Origin: Streptomyces sp. NBC_00390
Lineage (GTDB): Bacteria; Actinomycetota; Actinomycetes; Streptomycetales; Streptomycetaceae
Reading direction: 5' to 3'
NCBI RefSeq assembly: GCF_036057275.1
Contig: NZ_CP107945.1
Location: 6,014,001 to 6,078,000 of the forward strand
Length of the DNA stretch: 64,000 nt
The first letter of the stretch is position 1, and each line of letters begins with the position of its first letter. Under the pieces are notes generated by a model. That model was not told the origin of the DNA and did not search any database. It was given only the letters and a program-made list of their open reading frames with translations. A program made the translations under genes and the position numbers. This document shows, piece after piece, positions 16,652 through 25,216 of the stretch.

Positions 16652-17188
16652 ATGGCACGTTTTGAGGATCTTCGCCACTCCCTCTGGGACACCAGTAGCC
16701 GGCACGGAGTGCAGCCGCCCCTGACCGACCAGCTGATCGTGGAGGCCGAGCGTTTGCTGAACGTCACACTCCCCAGTTCCCTGCTCGACCTGCTGCGCCA
16801 TCAGAACGGAGGCGCGGTCGCGGCCGGCCGGAATGCCTTCCCTACGAGTCGGCCGACCTCGTGGAGCGCCGATCACGTCCCGTTCGACCTCGTCATGGGC
16901 ATAGGCCGCCACGAGGAAGCTCTCTCCATGCTCGACAGCCCGTACCTGGTCCAGGAATGGGGGCTCCCCACCGCGGTGGTGCTGGTCTCGGGTGACGGGC
17001 CCTGCTGGATCGGGCTGGACTACCGAGCCTGCGGCCAACACGGGGAACCCTCCATGACCTGGTTCGACGCGGAACTCAAAGCAGAACTGACCCTCGCCCC
17101 GAACTTCCGGTCCTTCATCGAGGGGCTTACATCCACCAGTGACTTCGAGAGCGCGCACCACGGAGACGTACCCGACGGACCTCATTGA
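16652..17188 (+). CDS. SMI1/KNR4 (SUKH) family protein
   Basis: The 178-aa protein has the SUKH start: PLTDQLIVEAERLLNVTLPSSLLDLLRHQNGG (about 24-55), where the family's 'I...E..L...LP..Y..ll...NGG' pattern is plain. WGLPTAVVLVSGDGPCWIGLDYR near 107-129 is the second hallmark. SUKH proteins often act as immunity proteins for secreted toxins but also occur alone. It lies downstream of the LAXTG gene, beyond a terminator, so it is transcribed separately. Base composition is somewhat lower in GC than its neighbours. The ribosome site is weak. Confidence 0.85.
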   Translation: MARFEDLRHSLWDTSSRHGVQPPLTDQLIVEAERLLNVTLPSSLLDLLRHQNGGAVAAGRNAFPTSRPTSWSADHVPFDLVMGIGRHEEALSMLDSPYLVQEWGLPTAVVLVSGDGPCWIGLDYRACGQHGEPSMTWFDAELKAELTLAPNFRSFIEGLTSTSDFESAHHGDVPDGPH

Positions 17189-17365
17189 CCCCGCAAGCCC
17201 GTGCCCGCCGGCGCAGCACCAGCCAACACGTCGCAGAGGGGCGAACGTTGCCCGATTCCTTGCCAAGAGTGCCGTGAGACAGCATGAGCCTCGCGGCGCT
17301 GTGCGCATGGGGCGAGCACGCTGTCCTTCATGCCTGACCGGCGTCCGCTTCGGCCGGCTCGACGG

Positions 17366-17983
17366 CTACGACGGAGCGCCCTGTGTCAGGGCGCCGGCGC
17401 GGGCGGCGGCGAGCGTGATCCGCACCGCCTGGTCGGCGGTGCCCTCCTCGACCGGATCGGCACTGACCAGCAACCGGAAGTAGATCGGAGCGGCCAGCGT
17501 TTTGAACAGCTCGACCGGATCGGTCCCTGCCGGGAGTTCGCCCCGCTCGATGGCGCGGGTGACCACGGGCTCGGCCCGCCGGAACCGGTCGGCGAAGATC
17601 CGCCGCCGCGCCTCGGCGATCTCCGGCAGCCGGCCGGCGTCGGAGTACATCGCGGTCTGCACCGCCCTGCCCACCGGGCCCGTCATGCTCTGCACGAGCG
17701 CCCGCGCGAGCGCTTGCAGGTCGGTCTCGACGGCGCCGGTGTCCGGAGTGGGGATGTCGGTGGCGAAGTGCTCGGCAAGCGCGTCGACGACCAGGCTCTC
17801 GCGGTCCTTCCAGCGCCGGTAGAGCGTCGTCTTGTGCACCCCGGCCCGCTGGGCCACGCCCTCGACGGTCAGCTCGGCATATCCCCGGTCCAGCAACTCG
17901 GCGAGGGTGGCGGCGCGCACCGCCGCCTGTGCCTTGCGGCCGCGTCCGACCGGGCGGGCGGGCCCGGAGGAACCCAACTCCAT
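17366..17983 (-). CDS. TetR-family regulator of the adjacent SDR
   Basis: The N-terminal helix-turn-helix is clear: AAVRAATLAELLDRGYAELTVEGVAQRAGVHKTTLYRRWKDRE (about 20-62). The C-terminal ligand domain (70-205) is of the TetR_C type seen with AcrR-like repressors. ATG 17983 has AGGAG 5 bases upstream. One copy of the palindrome GCAACTnnnAGTTGC overlaps that ribosome site and a second lies near the divergent SDR promoter, so it should repress both genes. The inducer is probably a substrate of the dehydrogenase. Confidence 0.9.
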   Translation of the reverse strand: MELGSSGPARPVGRGRKAQAAVRAATLAELLDRGYAELTVEGVAQRAGVHKTTLYRRWKDRESLVVDALAEHFATDIPTPDTGAVETDLQALARALVQSMTGPVGRAVQTAMYSDAGRLPEIAEARRRIFADRFRRAEPVVTRAIERGELPAGTDPVELFKTLAAPIYFRLLVSADPVEEGTADQAVRITLAAARAGALTQGAPS

Positions 17984-17984
17984 T

Positions 17985-18050
17985 GCAACTCCTAGTTGCG
18001 TTAGCGGGTATTTACGTGTCAGGCTCCAGCGTATCGCAACTAGAAGTTGC
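17985..18050. promoter_or_regulatory. Two identical TetR operators
   Basis: Perfect 6-bp arms recur twice: GCAACTCCTAGTTGC at 17985-17999 and GCAACTAGAAGTTGC at 18036-18050. Their centres are 51 bp apart, about five helical turns. The pair fills the region between the divergent regulator and SDR genes, so they are almost surely its operators. Confidence 0.85.
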
Positions 18051-18109
18051 ATTGAGGGGTTCCTGCCCGGCTGCGTGCCGGACGCCCTCGACCTAGGAGA
18101 AGGAAGGCC

Positions 18110-19087
18110 ATGCCCAGCGCTTCCCGTACGTGGACCCTCGACTCCATCCCCGACCAGTCCGGCCGCCTGGCGGTGGTGACCGGAGCCAACAGTGGCATCG
18201 GCCAGGTCACAGCAGAGGTGCTCGCTCGCCGGGGCGCCCATGTCGTGCTGGCCTGCCGCAGTCCCCAACGGGGGCAGGCCGCCCTGGACCGGCTGCTCGC
18301 CCGGGCACCCGGCGCCCATGCCGAGGTGCGCCTCCTCGACCTGGCCGACCTTGCCTCCGTACGCGCCTTCGCCGACGACTGGGGCCATGACCGGCTCGAT
18401 CTGCTGGTCAACAACGCCGGCGTGGCCATGGCGCCGTTTGCCCGGACCGCCGATGGGTTCGAGTCGCAGTTCGGGATCAACCACCTGGGCGCCTTCGCCC
18501 TGACCGGGCTGTTGCTGCCCCATCTGCTCGCCTCGCCCGATCCGCGGGTGGTCTCCGTCAGCAGCGAAGGCCAGCGGTTCGCCCGCTTCGACCTGGACAA
18601 CCTCAACGCCGAACGCCGCTACCGCGCGATGTTCGCCTACCTGCAGTCCAAGCGCGCCAATCTCTACTTCGCCACCGAACTGCAACGCCGCGCCGACGCC
18701 GCCGGCCTGAGGCTGCGCAGCGTGGCCGTGGCCCCCGGACTCACCCGCACCAACGTTGTCACCGGCGGCGCCAACCGCAACCGCGGCCGACTCTACGGAG
18801 CGTTGACCCGGCTGCTGGTCCGCGTCGCCTTCCGCCCGACACCCGAAGGCGCCAAGACCTCCCTGTACGCCGCGACCGTCCCGGATCTGCCGGGCGGAGC
18901 GTATGTCGTGCCCGACGGGCCGCTGCAGCTACGCGGCGAGCCGGTCCTGCGCAACCGGGAGCGCGCCGTCCGTGACACCACCACCGCCCGCCGGCTGTGG
19001 GAGCTGTCCGAGACGCTCACCGGCGTTGACTTCCGGCTGTCCGAGGATGCCGCTTGCACCGCCTACCCGGGGGCCCTGGATGAGTGA
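18110..19087 (+). CDS. SDR-family oxidoreductase (retinol dehydrogenase-like)
   Basis: A 325-aa classical SDR. Cofactor motif TGANSGIG lies near 25-32, ACRS near 48 suggests NADP preference, NNAGVAMA near 103, VSSEG carries the catalytic Ser near 145, and YLQSK gives the Tyr/Lys pair near 180-184. The extended C-terminus is typical of the WW-oxidoreductase/retinol-dehydrogenase subgroup. An AAGGAAGG ribosome site precedes ATG 18110. It is divergent from, and presumably repressed by, the TetR protein next door. The physiological substrate is unknown. Confidence 0.9.
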   Translation: MPSASRTWTLDSIPDQSGRLAVVTGANSGIGQVTAEVLARRGAHVVLACRSPQRGQAALDRLLARAPGAHAEVRLLDLADLASVRAFADDWGHDRLDLLVNNAGVAMAPFARTADGFESQFGINHLGAFALTGLLLPHLLASPDPRVVSVSSEGQRFARFDLDNLNAERRYRAMFAYLQSKRANLYFATELQRRADAAGLRLRSVAVAPGLTRTNVVTGGANRNRGRLYGALTRLLVRVAFRPTPEGAKTSLYAATVPDLPGGAYVVPDGPLQLRGEPVLRNRERAVRDTTTARRLWELSETLTGVDFRLSEDAACTAYPGALDE

Positions 19088-19158
19088 GTCCGATGCTCTT
19101 GGCGGTCCTACGCGATCAGCACGGACACAGGCAGTTCGGCCGTGCCGGACGGGCTTGT

Positions 19159-19184
19159 CCTTCCGGTCCGGCCGGATCGGAAGG
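19159..19184. terminator. Bidirectional hairpin between convergent genes
   Basis: CCTTCCGGTCCGG pairs with CCGGATCGGAAGG with no loop bases other than the turn and one G-U. It sits midway between the SDR stop (19087) and the deacetylase stop (19250), so it can end both transcripts. Confidence 0.65.
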
Positions 19185-19249
19185 ATGCCAGGGCACTCGG
19201 CGAGAAACGTCTCGAACTACCGCCCGGCGAGCTCGGAGCGTTCGACGGT

Positions 19250-20119
19250 CTAGAGGTAGTCCTCCAGCCGGGCCACCGTGAAGCCCTGTTCCTGGATGTG
19301 GCGCAGCAGGTTCGCCGTCATCTCGGTCATCGTCGCGCCCTTGAGGTCGGACGGACCCCGGAAGTGGGCCAGGATGATGTCGCCCGGGTGGAGCTTCTTG
19401 TCGCCGCGCTGGTACTGCATGTTTGTGATCTGCATGGACTCGCGCCAGAGGACGATCGCCTCGATGCCGCAGGACTCGGCTGCGGCCCGGGTTGTCTCGT
19501 TCCAGTTGCCGTAGGGCGGGCGGAACAGCCGCGGAGCCGTGCCGTATCGATTCTTCAGCTTCTCCTGCTGGCCGCATATCTCGTGCTTCTGGGCCGACGC
19601 GCCCAGGGTGCGGAGGTTCGGGTGGGTCAGGGTGTGGTTGTGGACGCCGTTCCCGAGCTGCTGGAGCTTCTTGAAGTGGTCGTAGTCTTCGCGGATGACG
19701 GACTCCGTCAGGAACATCGTGAACGGGACCTTCAAGTCCCGCATCATCGTCACGAATTCGGGGTCCTTCTCCGTCCCGTCGTCGAACGTCAGAAAGACGA
19801 TCTTCTCCTTGGTGGGGATCTCGCTGATCACCGGCACCCGGCCGTCGGCCGCCCCTCGTACGGGCGGCTTCGCCGCGGGCGGGGCGGGCGGTGCGGCCAT
19901 CGGCTCGAGACCCCACTTGCGGTAGGCGGCGTCGGTTTCCGCCTTCGCGTCCGTGTCCGTGCCGCCGGGCGGCTTGCTCTGCGGCGCGGACACAGAGGGT
20001 TCTCCGGTACGGGAGTCCGCCGCGCCGGCCGCCGTACAGCCCGTCGCCAGGACCGTCATGAGAACGGCACAGGCAAGTGCCGTGCCCCCGATGCCGCTGC
20101 CCATCCGTGCCCACCCCAT
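19250..20119 (-). CDS. Polysaccharide deacetylase lipoprotein (NodB domain, CE4)
   Basis: A lipoprotein signal (VLMTVLATGC, lipobox LATG/C) is followed by a Pro/Ala linker and a NodB catalytic domain. The metal and catalytic motifs are LTFDDGTEKD (Asp-Asp), HNHTLTHPNL (His pair) and FRPPYGNW, with ILAHFRG near the end in place of the usual I(L)LxHD. CE4 enzymes remove acetyl groups from peptidoglycan or chitin-like sugars; here it would act on the outer face of the membrane. ATG 20119 is chosen (GAGGAC upstream); ATG 20104 is possible. At 289 aa it has normal family size. Confidence 0.88.
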   Translation of the reverse strand: MGWARMGSGIGGTALACAVLMTVLATGCTAAGAADSRTGEPSVSAPQSKPPGGTDTDAKAETDAAYRKWGLEPMAAPPAPPAAKPPVRGAADGRVPVISEIPTKEKIVFLTFDDGTEKDPEFVTMMRDLKVPFTMFLTESVIREDYDHFKKLQQLGNGVHNHTLTHPNLRTLGASAQKHEICGQQEKLKNRYGTAPRLFRPPYGNWNETTRAAAESCGIEAIVLWRESMQITNMQYQRGDKKLHPGDIILAHFRGPSDLKGATMTEMTANLLRHIQEQGFTVARLEDYL

Positions 20120-20310
20120 GTCCTCGTCAGGCCGTCGGCCCTCCTTGCCCTGCTTGATGACGAACAGGGCTTCGAGGTTCCATGTCCGGCTCCACCGCCC
20201 CGAGTTGGGTGACGTCCATCGGGGCGCCGTCGGGGGATGCGTCCGGGCGGCCGCGCTCCCGCGAGGCACTCGCCCAACATGCCGAACACCCGCCCGACGA
20301 GAGGAGCCCC

Positions 20311-20874
20311 GTGGCTCAGCAGACCGATGACCGCCCCCACGCCCTCAAGCCGGCGCTCGAGTCGATGACTCTGCTGGTTGCCGCCGTGATCGTCCACGAC
20401 AAGGCCGCCGACCGCGTCGTCCTCCTCCGGCGCAGCGAGAACGCCAAGTTCGCCCAGGGCATGTGGGACCTGCCCGTCGGCAAGAGCGAGCCGGGCGAGC
20501 CGATCACCGGGACCGCGGTCCGCGAGCTCTACGAGGAGACCGGACTCACTGTGAAGCCCGAGTCCCTCGAGGTCGCCCACATCATCCACGGCGCTTGGGG
20601 CGTGGAGGCCCCCAACGGCTTCCTCACGGTCGTCTTCGCAGCCCACGAATGGACCGGCGAGCCGGAGAACCGCGAACCCGGAAAGCACTCCCAGGTCTGC
20701 TGGGTCGATGCCGACGCCCTGCCGGAGAGGTTCGTCGCCACCACGGACAGCGCGCTTCGCAGCTACCTCGTGCGGGGGCCGCAGGTATCACTCAACGGCT
20801 GGCGTCAGCCCGAAACGCTTCTCACGCCGCCGGCCGCCCGGCGCCCGGTCAGCCCAGTGCCCGGTCGAGGTTGA
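20311..20874 (+). CDS. Nudix hydrolase
   Basis: The Nudix box GKSEPGEPITGTAVRELYEETGLTV fits Gx5Ex7REUxEExGU (about 61-85) and binds the catalytic Mg. The surrounding MLWDLPVGK-like stretch (GMWDLPVGK) and VEAPNGFLTVVFAAHEW resemble ADP-ribose or 8-oxo-dGTP-type Nudix enzymes, but the substrate cannot be fixed. GTG 20311 follows AGAGGAG. The final 26 bases overlap the end of the convergent GH15 gene. Confidence 0.88.
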   Translation: MAQQTDDRPHALKPALESMTLLVAAVIVHDKAADRVVLLRRSENAKFAQGMWDLPVGKSEPGEPITGTAVRELYEETGLTVKPESLEVAHIIHGAWGVEAPNGFLTVVFAAHEWTGEPENREPGKHSQVCWVDADALPERFVATTDSALRSYLVRGPQVSLNGWRQPETLLTPPAARRPVSPVPGRG

Positions 20875-22708
20875 AGGCCGCGCTGATCAGGGACAGGTGC
20901 GTGAATGCCTGCGGGAAGTTGCCGTTCTGCTCGCCGGTGCGGCCGATCTCCTCGGCGTACAGGCCGAGATGGTTGGCGTACGTGAGCATCTTCTCGAAGG
21001 CCAGCCGGGCGTCGTCCAGGCGTCCGGCCCGGGTGAGCGCCTCGACGTACCAGAACGAGCAGATCGAGAACGTGCCCTCCTCGCCCTGCAGTCCGTCCGG
21101 GCTGGCCTGCGGGTCGTAGCGGTAGACCAGAGAGTCGGAGACCAGTTCCTCGCCCAGCGCGTCCAGCGTGGACAGCCACTTCGGGTCGGTCGGGGAGATG
21201 AACTTGGCCAGCGGCATCATCAGCACCGAGGCGTCGAGCACACTGCTGTCCTCGTGCTGGACGAAGGCGTTGCGCTCGGTCGACCAGCCACGCTGCATGA
21301 TCCGGAAGTAGATCGTGTCGCGCGTCCTGCTCCAGCGCAGCAGATCGGCCGGCAGTCCCCGGCGTCTGGCGACCCGGATGGCTCGTTCGATCGCCACCCA
21401 GCACATCAGTCGCGAGTAGAGGAAGTTCTTGCGCCCGCCGCGGGTCTCCCAGATGCCCTCGTCGGGCTGGTCCCAGTTGCCGCACACCCAGTCGACCAGA
21501 TGGCAGACGGTGTCCCAGTGGGCGCTGGAGATCGGCTCTCCCCACTTGTCGTAGAGATAGATCGAATCGATGAGCGCCCCGTAGATGTCCAGCTGCAACT
21601 GGTCGACGGCCTGGTTGCCGACGCGTACGGGGGCGGAGCCCAGATAGCCCTCCAGATGCGGCAGTTCCCGCTCGGGCAGCTCGCGGCGGCCGTCGATGCC
21701 GTACAGGATCTGCAGCGGTGCCGTGCCGTCGTCGGCGCGCCGGATGCGCTCGGTCAGGAACTGCATGAAGGAACGGGCCTCGTCGGTGAAACCCAGCCGG
21801 AGCAGCGCGTAGACGCAGAAGGCCGCGTCGCGGATCCAGACGTAGCGGTAGTCCCAGTTCCGCTCGCCGCCGATCTGCTCGGGCAGACTCGTCGTCGGTG
21901 CTGCCACGATGGCGCCGGTGGGGGCGTAGGTGAGCAGCTTGAGCGTCAGCGCGGAGCGGTGCACCATTTCGCGCCAGCGTCCGCGGTAGCGCGACTGGGA
22001 CAACCACTGCCGCCAGTACCGCACCGTGGCCTCGAAGAGGTCTGCGGCCTCGGAGCGGGGACAGGCCCGTGGTGCCACGTCGCCGCCGATCCGGTCGAGG
22101 GCGAACACGGCCGTCTCTCCCTCGTGCAGCTTGAACAGCGACCACACGTCCCGGCCGTCGGTCTCGAACGGCACGCTGGACGTCAGCGTGAGGGTGAGCG
22201 ACGGCGACTCGAACACCGGGCAGCCGTGCTCGGTGCGGACGGTGTGCGGCTGGGCCCCGTAGTCGAAGCGTGGCGCCACGTATGCACGGAACGGCAGCGA
22301 GCCGCGGACGCACACCACCCTGCGGATCAGACGGTGCCGGTCGGCCTCGCGGGAGTCGTCGGTGATGGGCATGAAGTCCTGGATCTCGCCCACACCGTCA
22401 TCGGCGATGAAGCGGGTGATGAGCACATTGGTGTCGGGGAAGTAGAACTGTTTGGTCCGCGTCGGCACGTCGGGGGCGAGCTCGAAGGAGCCGCCGTTCT
22501 CTGCGTCGAGCAGGGAGGCGAAGACGCTGGGTGCGTCGAAGCGGGTGCAGCAGTACCAGTCGATCGTGCCGTTCGTCCCCACCAGCGCGGCGCTGCGCAG
22601 GTCCCCGATCAGCCCGTGCTCGGAGACCGGCAGATACCGGGGTGTGCCCGCGCCTCCGGGGCCACGGGCCATGCCAGGGATCTCATTGGTCGCAGCCCCA
22701 GCGGTCAC
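20849..22708 (-). CDS. Glycoside hydrolase family 15 enzyme (trehalase/glucoamylase type)
   Basis: The 619-aa protein begins with the GH15 N-terminal beta domain (PVSEHGLIGDLRSAALVGTNGTIDWYCCTRFDAPSVFASLLD) and continues with the (alpha/alpha)6 barrel. Key features are GERNWDYRYVWIRDA near 280-294, DEGIWETRG (general acid Glu, about 415) and YAEEIG (general base Glu, about 592). Actinobacterial members of this layout include trehalases; others act on glucans. There is no signal peptide, so it is cytosolic, pointing to internal trehalose or maltodextrin turnover. GTG 22708 follows GGGAGGG with a 7-base gap. Confidence 0.9.
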   Translation of the reverse strand: MTAGAATNEIPGMARGPGGAGTPRYLPVSEHGLIGDLRSAALVGTNGTIDWYCCTRFDAPSVFASLLDAENGGSFELAPDVPTRTKQFYFPDTNVLITRFIADDGVGEIQDFMPITDDSREADRHRLIRRVVCVRGSLPFRAYVAPRFDYGAQPHTVRTEHGCPVFESPSLTLTLTSSVPFETDGRDVWSLFKLHEGETAVFALDRIGGDVAPRACPRSEAADLFEATVRYWRQWLSQSRYRGRWREMVHRSALTLKLLTYAPTGAIVAAPTTSLPEQIGGERNWDYRYVWIRDAAFCVYALLRLGFTDEARSFMQFLTERIRRADDGTAPLQILYGIDGRRELPERELPHLEGYLGSAPVRVGNQAVDQLQLDIYGALIDSIYLYDKWGEPISSAHWDTVCHLVDWVCGNWDQPDEGIWETRGGRKNFLYSRLMCWVAIERAIRVARRRGLPADLLRWSRTRDTIYFRIMQRGWSTERNAFVQHEDSSVLDASVLMMPLAKFISPTDPKWLSTLDALGEELVSDSLVYRYDPQASPDGLQGEEGTFSICSFWYVEALTRAGRLDDARLAFEKMLTYANHLGLYAEEIGRTGEQNGNFPQAFTHLSLISAAFNLDRALG

Positions 22709-22933
22709 GGGTCGGCCCTCCCTCTGCCTGGCGGCATATGGTGCCCATACCGTGCATTTCATGCTAAGCCGCCAGGGCGAGCGGTGGCGTCTGCCCAGGT
22801 CAGGCGGCTGGGCGAGAAGGGGGGCGTCCGCCCGCCGAGGGCATCGCCACGGCGTTGCTGCGAGCCAGGCCAGCCGGCGGTCGCGGCAGCTCCCGCCGTC
22901 GGGCCGAGGGCGGGAGCTTCACACGGATTCCGC

Positions 22934-23305
22934 TCAGCAGGCGCCCGGCGCGACCGCGTCCATCCGGCCGCCGAAGTCGCCGCGGTAATCCCTGCGCCAG
23001 TCGCCGCCCCGTGCCTGGCGCTTCTCGGTGGGCTCGTACGCGATGAAGCAGGCGTCGGTCGACGCGACGAACGAGCCGACGTGGTCGTGGAGGGACGGGG
23101 GAAGATCGCGGTAGCCGCTGCCGGCGGTCCACTCCCACGAGGAGCCGCCGAAGTCCGCCTCGCTGAAGAAGCAGACGGACCCGCCGGGACAGGCGGGCAC
23201 CGCGGCGGCGGCCTGGGCGGAGGCGGGGGCGGCCACGGTGAGAAGCGCGGTCGCGGCGAGGGTGCCAAGGACGGTGGTCATACGTCGAAGGGTCATGATC
23301 GGCAT
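22934..23305 (-). CDS. Secreted peptidase-inhibitor family I36-like protein
   Basis: A signal peptide (TTVLGTLAATALLTVAAPASAQA) precedes a short mature domain of about 90 residues with CPGGSVCFFSEADFGG, SWEWTAGSGYRDLPPSLHDHVGSF and a terminal Cys. The C-x5-CFF-E-x-F/YGG beta-gamma-crystallin-like pattern is that of the SMPI/I36 family of small secreted metalloprotease inhibitors. Four cysteines would give two disulfides. The start is uncertain (23305, 23296 or 23281) because no ribosome site is clear. Confidence 0.8.
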   Translation of the reverse strand: MPIMTLRRMTTVLGTLAATALLTVAAPASAQAAAAVPACPGGSVCFFSEADFGGSSWEWTAGSGYRDLPPSLHDHVGSFVASTDACFIAYEPTEKRQARGGDWRRDYRGDFGGRMDAVAPGAC

Positions 23306-23420
23306 AACGCCGGCAATGCCGAACGGTCACCCCGTCAGGTGCGCCGGGCGGATCCGCCGGGCGACGTGCGCCGCGAGGCCCGGTGGGTGGTCTCACGGCA
23401 AATGTGAGCTGGCCGCGGGA

Positions 23421-23466
23421 GGTGGTCTCAGCCTGCGAGGAGGCGTCGACGCCGGCTGAGACCACC
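23421..23466 (-). terminator. Terminator of the ABC importer operon
   Basis: GGTGGTCTCAGCC (23421-23433) and GGCTGAGACCACC (23454-23466) are perfect 13-bp arms around a 20-base loop. It lies about 70 bp past the stop of the ATPase gene, the last gene of the three-gene operon. Confidence 0.75.
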
Positions 23467-23534
23467 ACACGCAGCCACCTCACACCCTTGTCGACCGCTC
23501 GGCGAACGTGTATCGACCCTGAGACCGGCGGGGG

Positions 23535-24323
23535 CTATGCGGCCTCCGCCTGGTCGACGAGCAGCAGCTCGGCCAACTGCTCCTGAGTACCGGCGTATGC
23601 CGGGTGGGCGGCGATCGTCGCGCGGTCCCGAGGCCGCGGGATCGGCACCGGGATGATCGTGCGCACCGACGGCTCCGGCGGGTTGGACATGACCACGATC
23701 CGGTCGGCGAGGAGAATCGCCTCATCGAGCCCGTGCGTGACCATGAGCACCTTCTCGGTCTCCGACTCGTTGCCCCACAGCTCGACGAGTTGTTGCTGCA
23801 ATCGCGAGCGGGTGAGTGCGTCCAGCGCACCGAACGGCTCGTCCAGCAGCAGGGTGCGGGGTGCCACGGCGAAGGCCCTGGCGACCGCGGCCCGCTGAGC
23901 CATTCCGCCGGACACCTGACCCGGGCGCTTGTCGCGGTGCTCCCACAGCCCGACAGCGGTCAGATACCGCTCGACCATGTCGTCGGCCTTCGTCCGGGAC
24001 CAGTCCGGACGTGCTGCGCGGACGGCCTCGCGCACATTGGCCAGCAGGCTCAACCGGGGCAGCAGCGAGTAGTTCTGGAAGACCATCGCCCGTTCCGGAC
24101 CCGGCCCGGTGACGGTCTGACCGTCCACCACGACCTCACCCGCGTCCGGGCGGACCAGCCCACCGACCAGATTGAGCAGCGTCGACTTGCCGCAGCCCGA
24201 ATGGCCGATGAAGGAGACGAACTCCCCCTCCTCGACGGTCAGATCGACACCGCGCAGGACATGCTGAGCGGCTGCCCCCCTTCGGCGGAACGTCTTGTGC
24301 AGCCCGCGGATCTCGACAGTCAC
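23535..24323 (-). CDS. ABC transporter ATPase, nitrate/sulfonate type
   Basis: The 262-aa nucleotide-binding subunit carries Walker A GHSGCGKST near 40-48, Q-loop VFQNYSLLP, signature VSGGMAQR near 141, Walker B LLLDEPFGALDA near 160-171, and the H-loop MVTHGLDEA. FGALD is the mark of the NrtD/SsuB/TauB group. It would power uptake through the permease encoded just upstream, whose stop it overlaps by 4 bp. No regulatory domain is attached. Confidence 0.93.
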   Translation of the reverse strand: MTVEIRGLHKTFRRRGAAAQHVLRGVDLTVEEGEFVSFIGHSGCGKSTLLNLVGGLVRPDAGEVVVDGQTVTGPGPERAMVFQNYSLLPRLSLLANVREAVRAARPDWSRTKADDMVERYLTAVGLWEHRDKRPGQVSGGMAQRAAVARAFAVAPRTLLLDEPFGALDALTRSRLQQQLVELWGNESETEKVLMVTHGLDEAILLADRIVVMSNPPEPSVRTIIPVPIPRPRDRATIAAHPAYAGTQEQLAELLLVDQAEAA

Positions 24324-25216
24324 GACTGAACCTCCTCGATAGCGACCTTGCGCGAGACCCGTACCAGAATCACGTCAAGGACCAGGCCGACAAGACCGAT
24401 GAGCACGATCGCGGCGACGACTGCGCTGAGGTTGCCGGCGTTGTACGAGTCCCACACGAAGAACCCGATCCCCGCATTGCCGGAGAGCATCTCGACCGCC
24501 ACGATGACCATCCATGCGATGCCCATCGAGAGCCGCAGCCCGGTGATGACGGACGGCAGGGCGTTGGGCACGAGCACGTGCCGTAGGTAGGCCAGGCGGC
24601 CGAACCGGAAGACCCGCGCAACGTTGCGGTGGTCCCGCGGGATCTCCGCCGCGCCGGCCGCGGTGTTGATCAGCGTGGGCCAGAGCGCGGTGATGAAGAT
24701 GACGAATACCGAGGCCTGGTCGGCGTCTTTGAACACCGACAGCCAGATCGGGAACCAGGCCAGCGGCGACACCGGACGCAGCACCTGCACCACCGGGTTG
24801 AACGCCAGCCAGGCCCGCCGGCTCGCGCCGATGAGCAGGCCGGCCAGCACTCCGACCACGGCGGCCAGCGCGAAGCCGGTGAACACCCGCTGCAGTGAAA
24901 TGCCCAGTTGCAGGCCTATTCCCTTGTCGTTCGGGCCGTTGTCGTAGAACGGATCCGCGATCAGGTCAGCCAGCGCCCGGGCCCCGTCGAGCGGAGCCGG
25001 GACGTCGGTCGACGTGGACGTGGCGAGCTGCCAGAGCAGCACGACAGCGGTGGTACCGACCACGGCCCAGCCGATGCCACGGCCAGCTTCGGCGAGCCGG
25101 CTCCCCCGGACGCCGGGGACGGCGGGCCCGGCGTCCGGGGGGCCGGACGGCTCCGGCTGGATGGTCGGCTCCGTCGCAGGATCAGCCTGGTCCGTGCCGG
25201 TCAGTGAGCTGGTCAT
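24320..25216 (-). CDS. ABC transporter permease, nitrate/sulfonate type
   Basis: The 298-aa membrane subunit has a Pro/Thr-rich cytosolic start, about six helices, and the binding-protein-dependent permease loop. In that loop, EIPRDHRNVARVFRFGRLAYLRHVLVPNALPSVITGLRLSMGIAWMVIV-type spacing matches EAA motifs of NrtB/SsuC. It is coupled at both ends: 4-bp overlap with the binding-protein stop and 4-bp overlap with the ATPase start. The substrate is inferred from the whole operon (nitrate, nitrite, sulfonate or related anion). Confidence 0.92.
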   Translation of the reverse strand: MTSSLTGTDQADPATEPTIQPEPSGPPDAGPAVPGVRGSRLAEAGRGIGWAVVGTTAVVLLWQLATSTSTDVPAPLDGARALADLIADPFYDNGPNDKGIGLQLGISLQRVFTGFALAAVVGVLAGLLIGASRRAWLAFNPVVQVLRPVSPLAWFPIWLSVFKDADQASVFVIFITALWPTLINTAAGAAEIPRDHRNVARVFRFGRLAYLRHVLVPNALPSVITGLRLSMGIAWMVIVAVEMLSGNAGIGFFVWDSYNAGNLSAVVAAIVLIGLVGLVLDVILVRVSRKVAIEEVQS

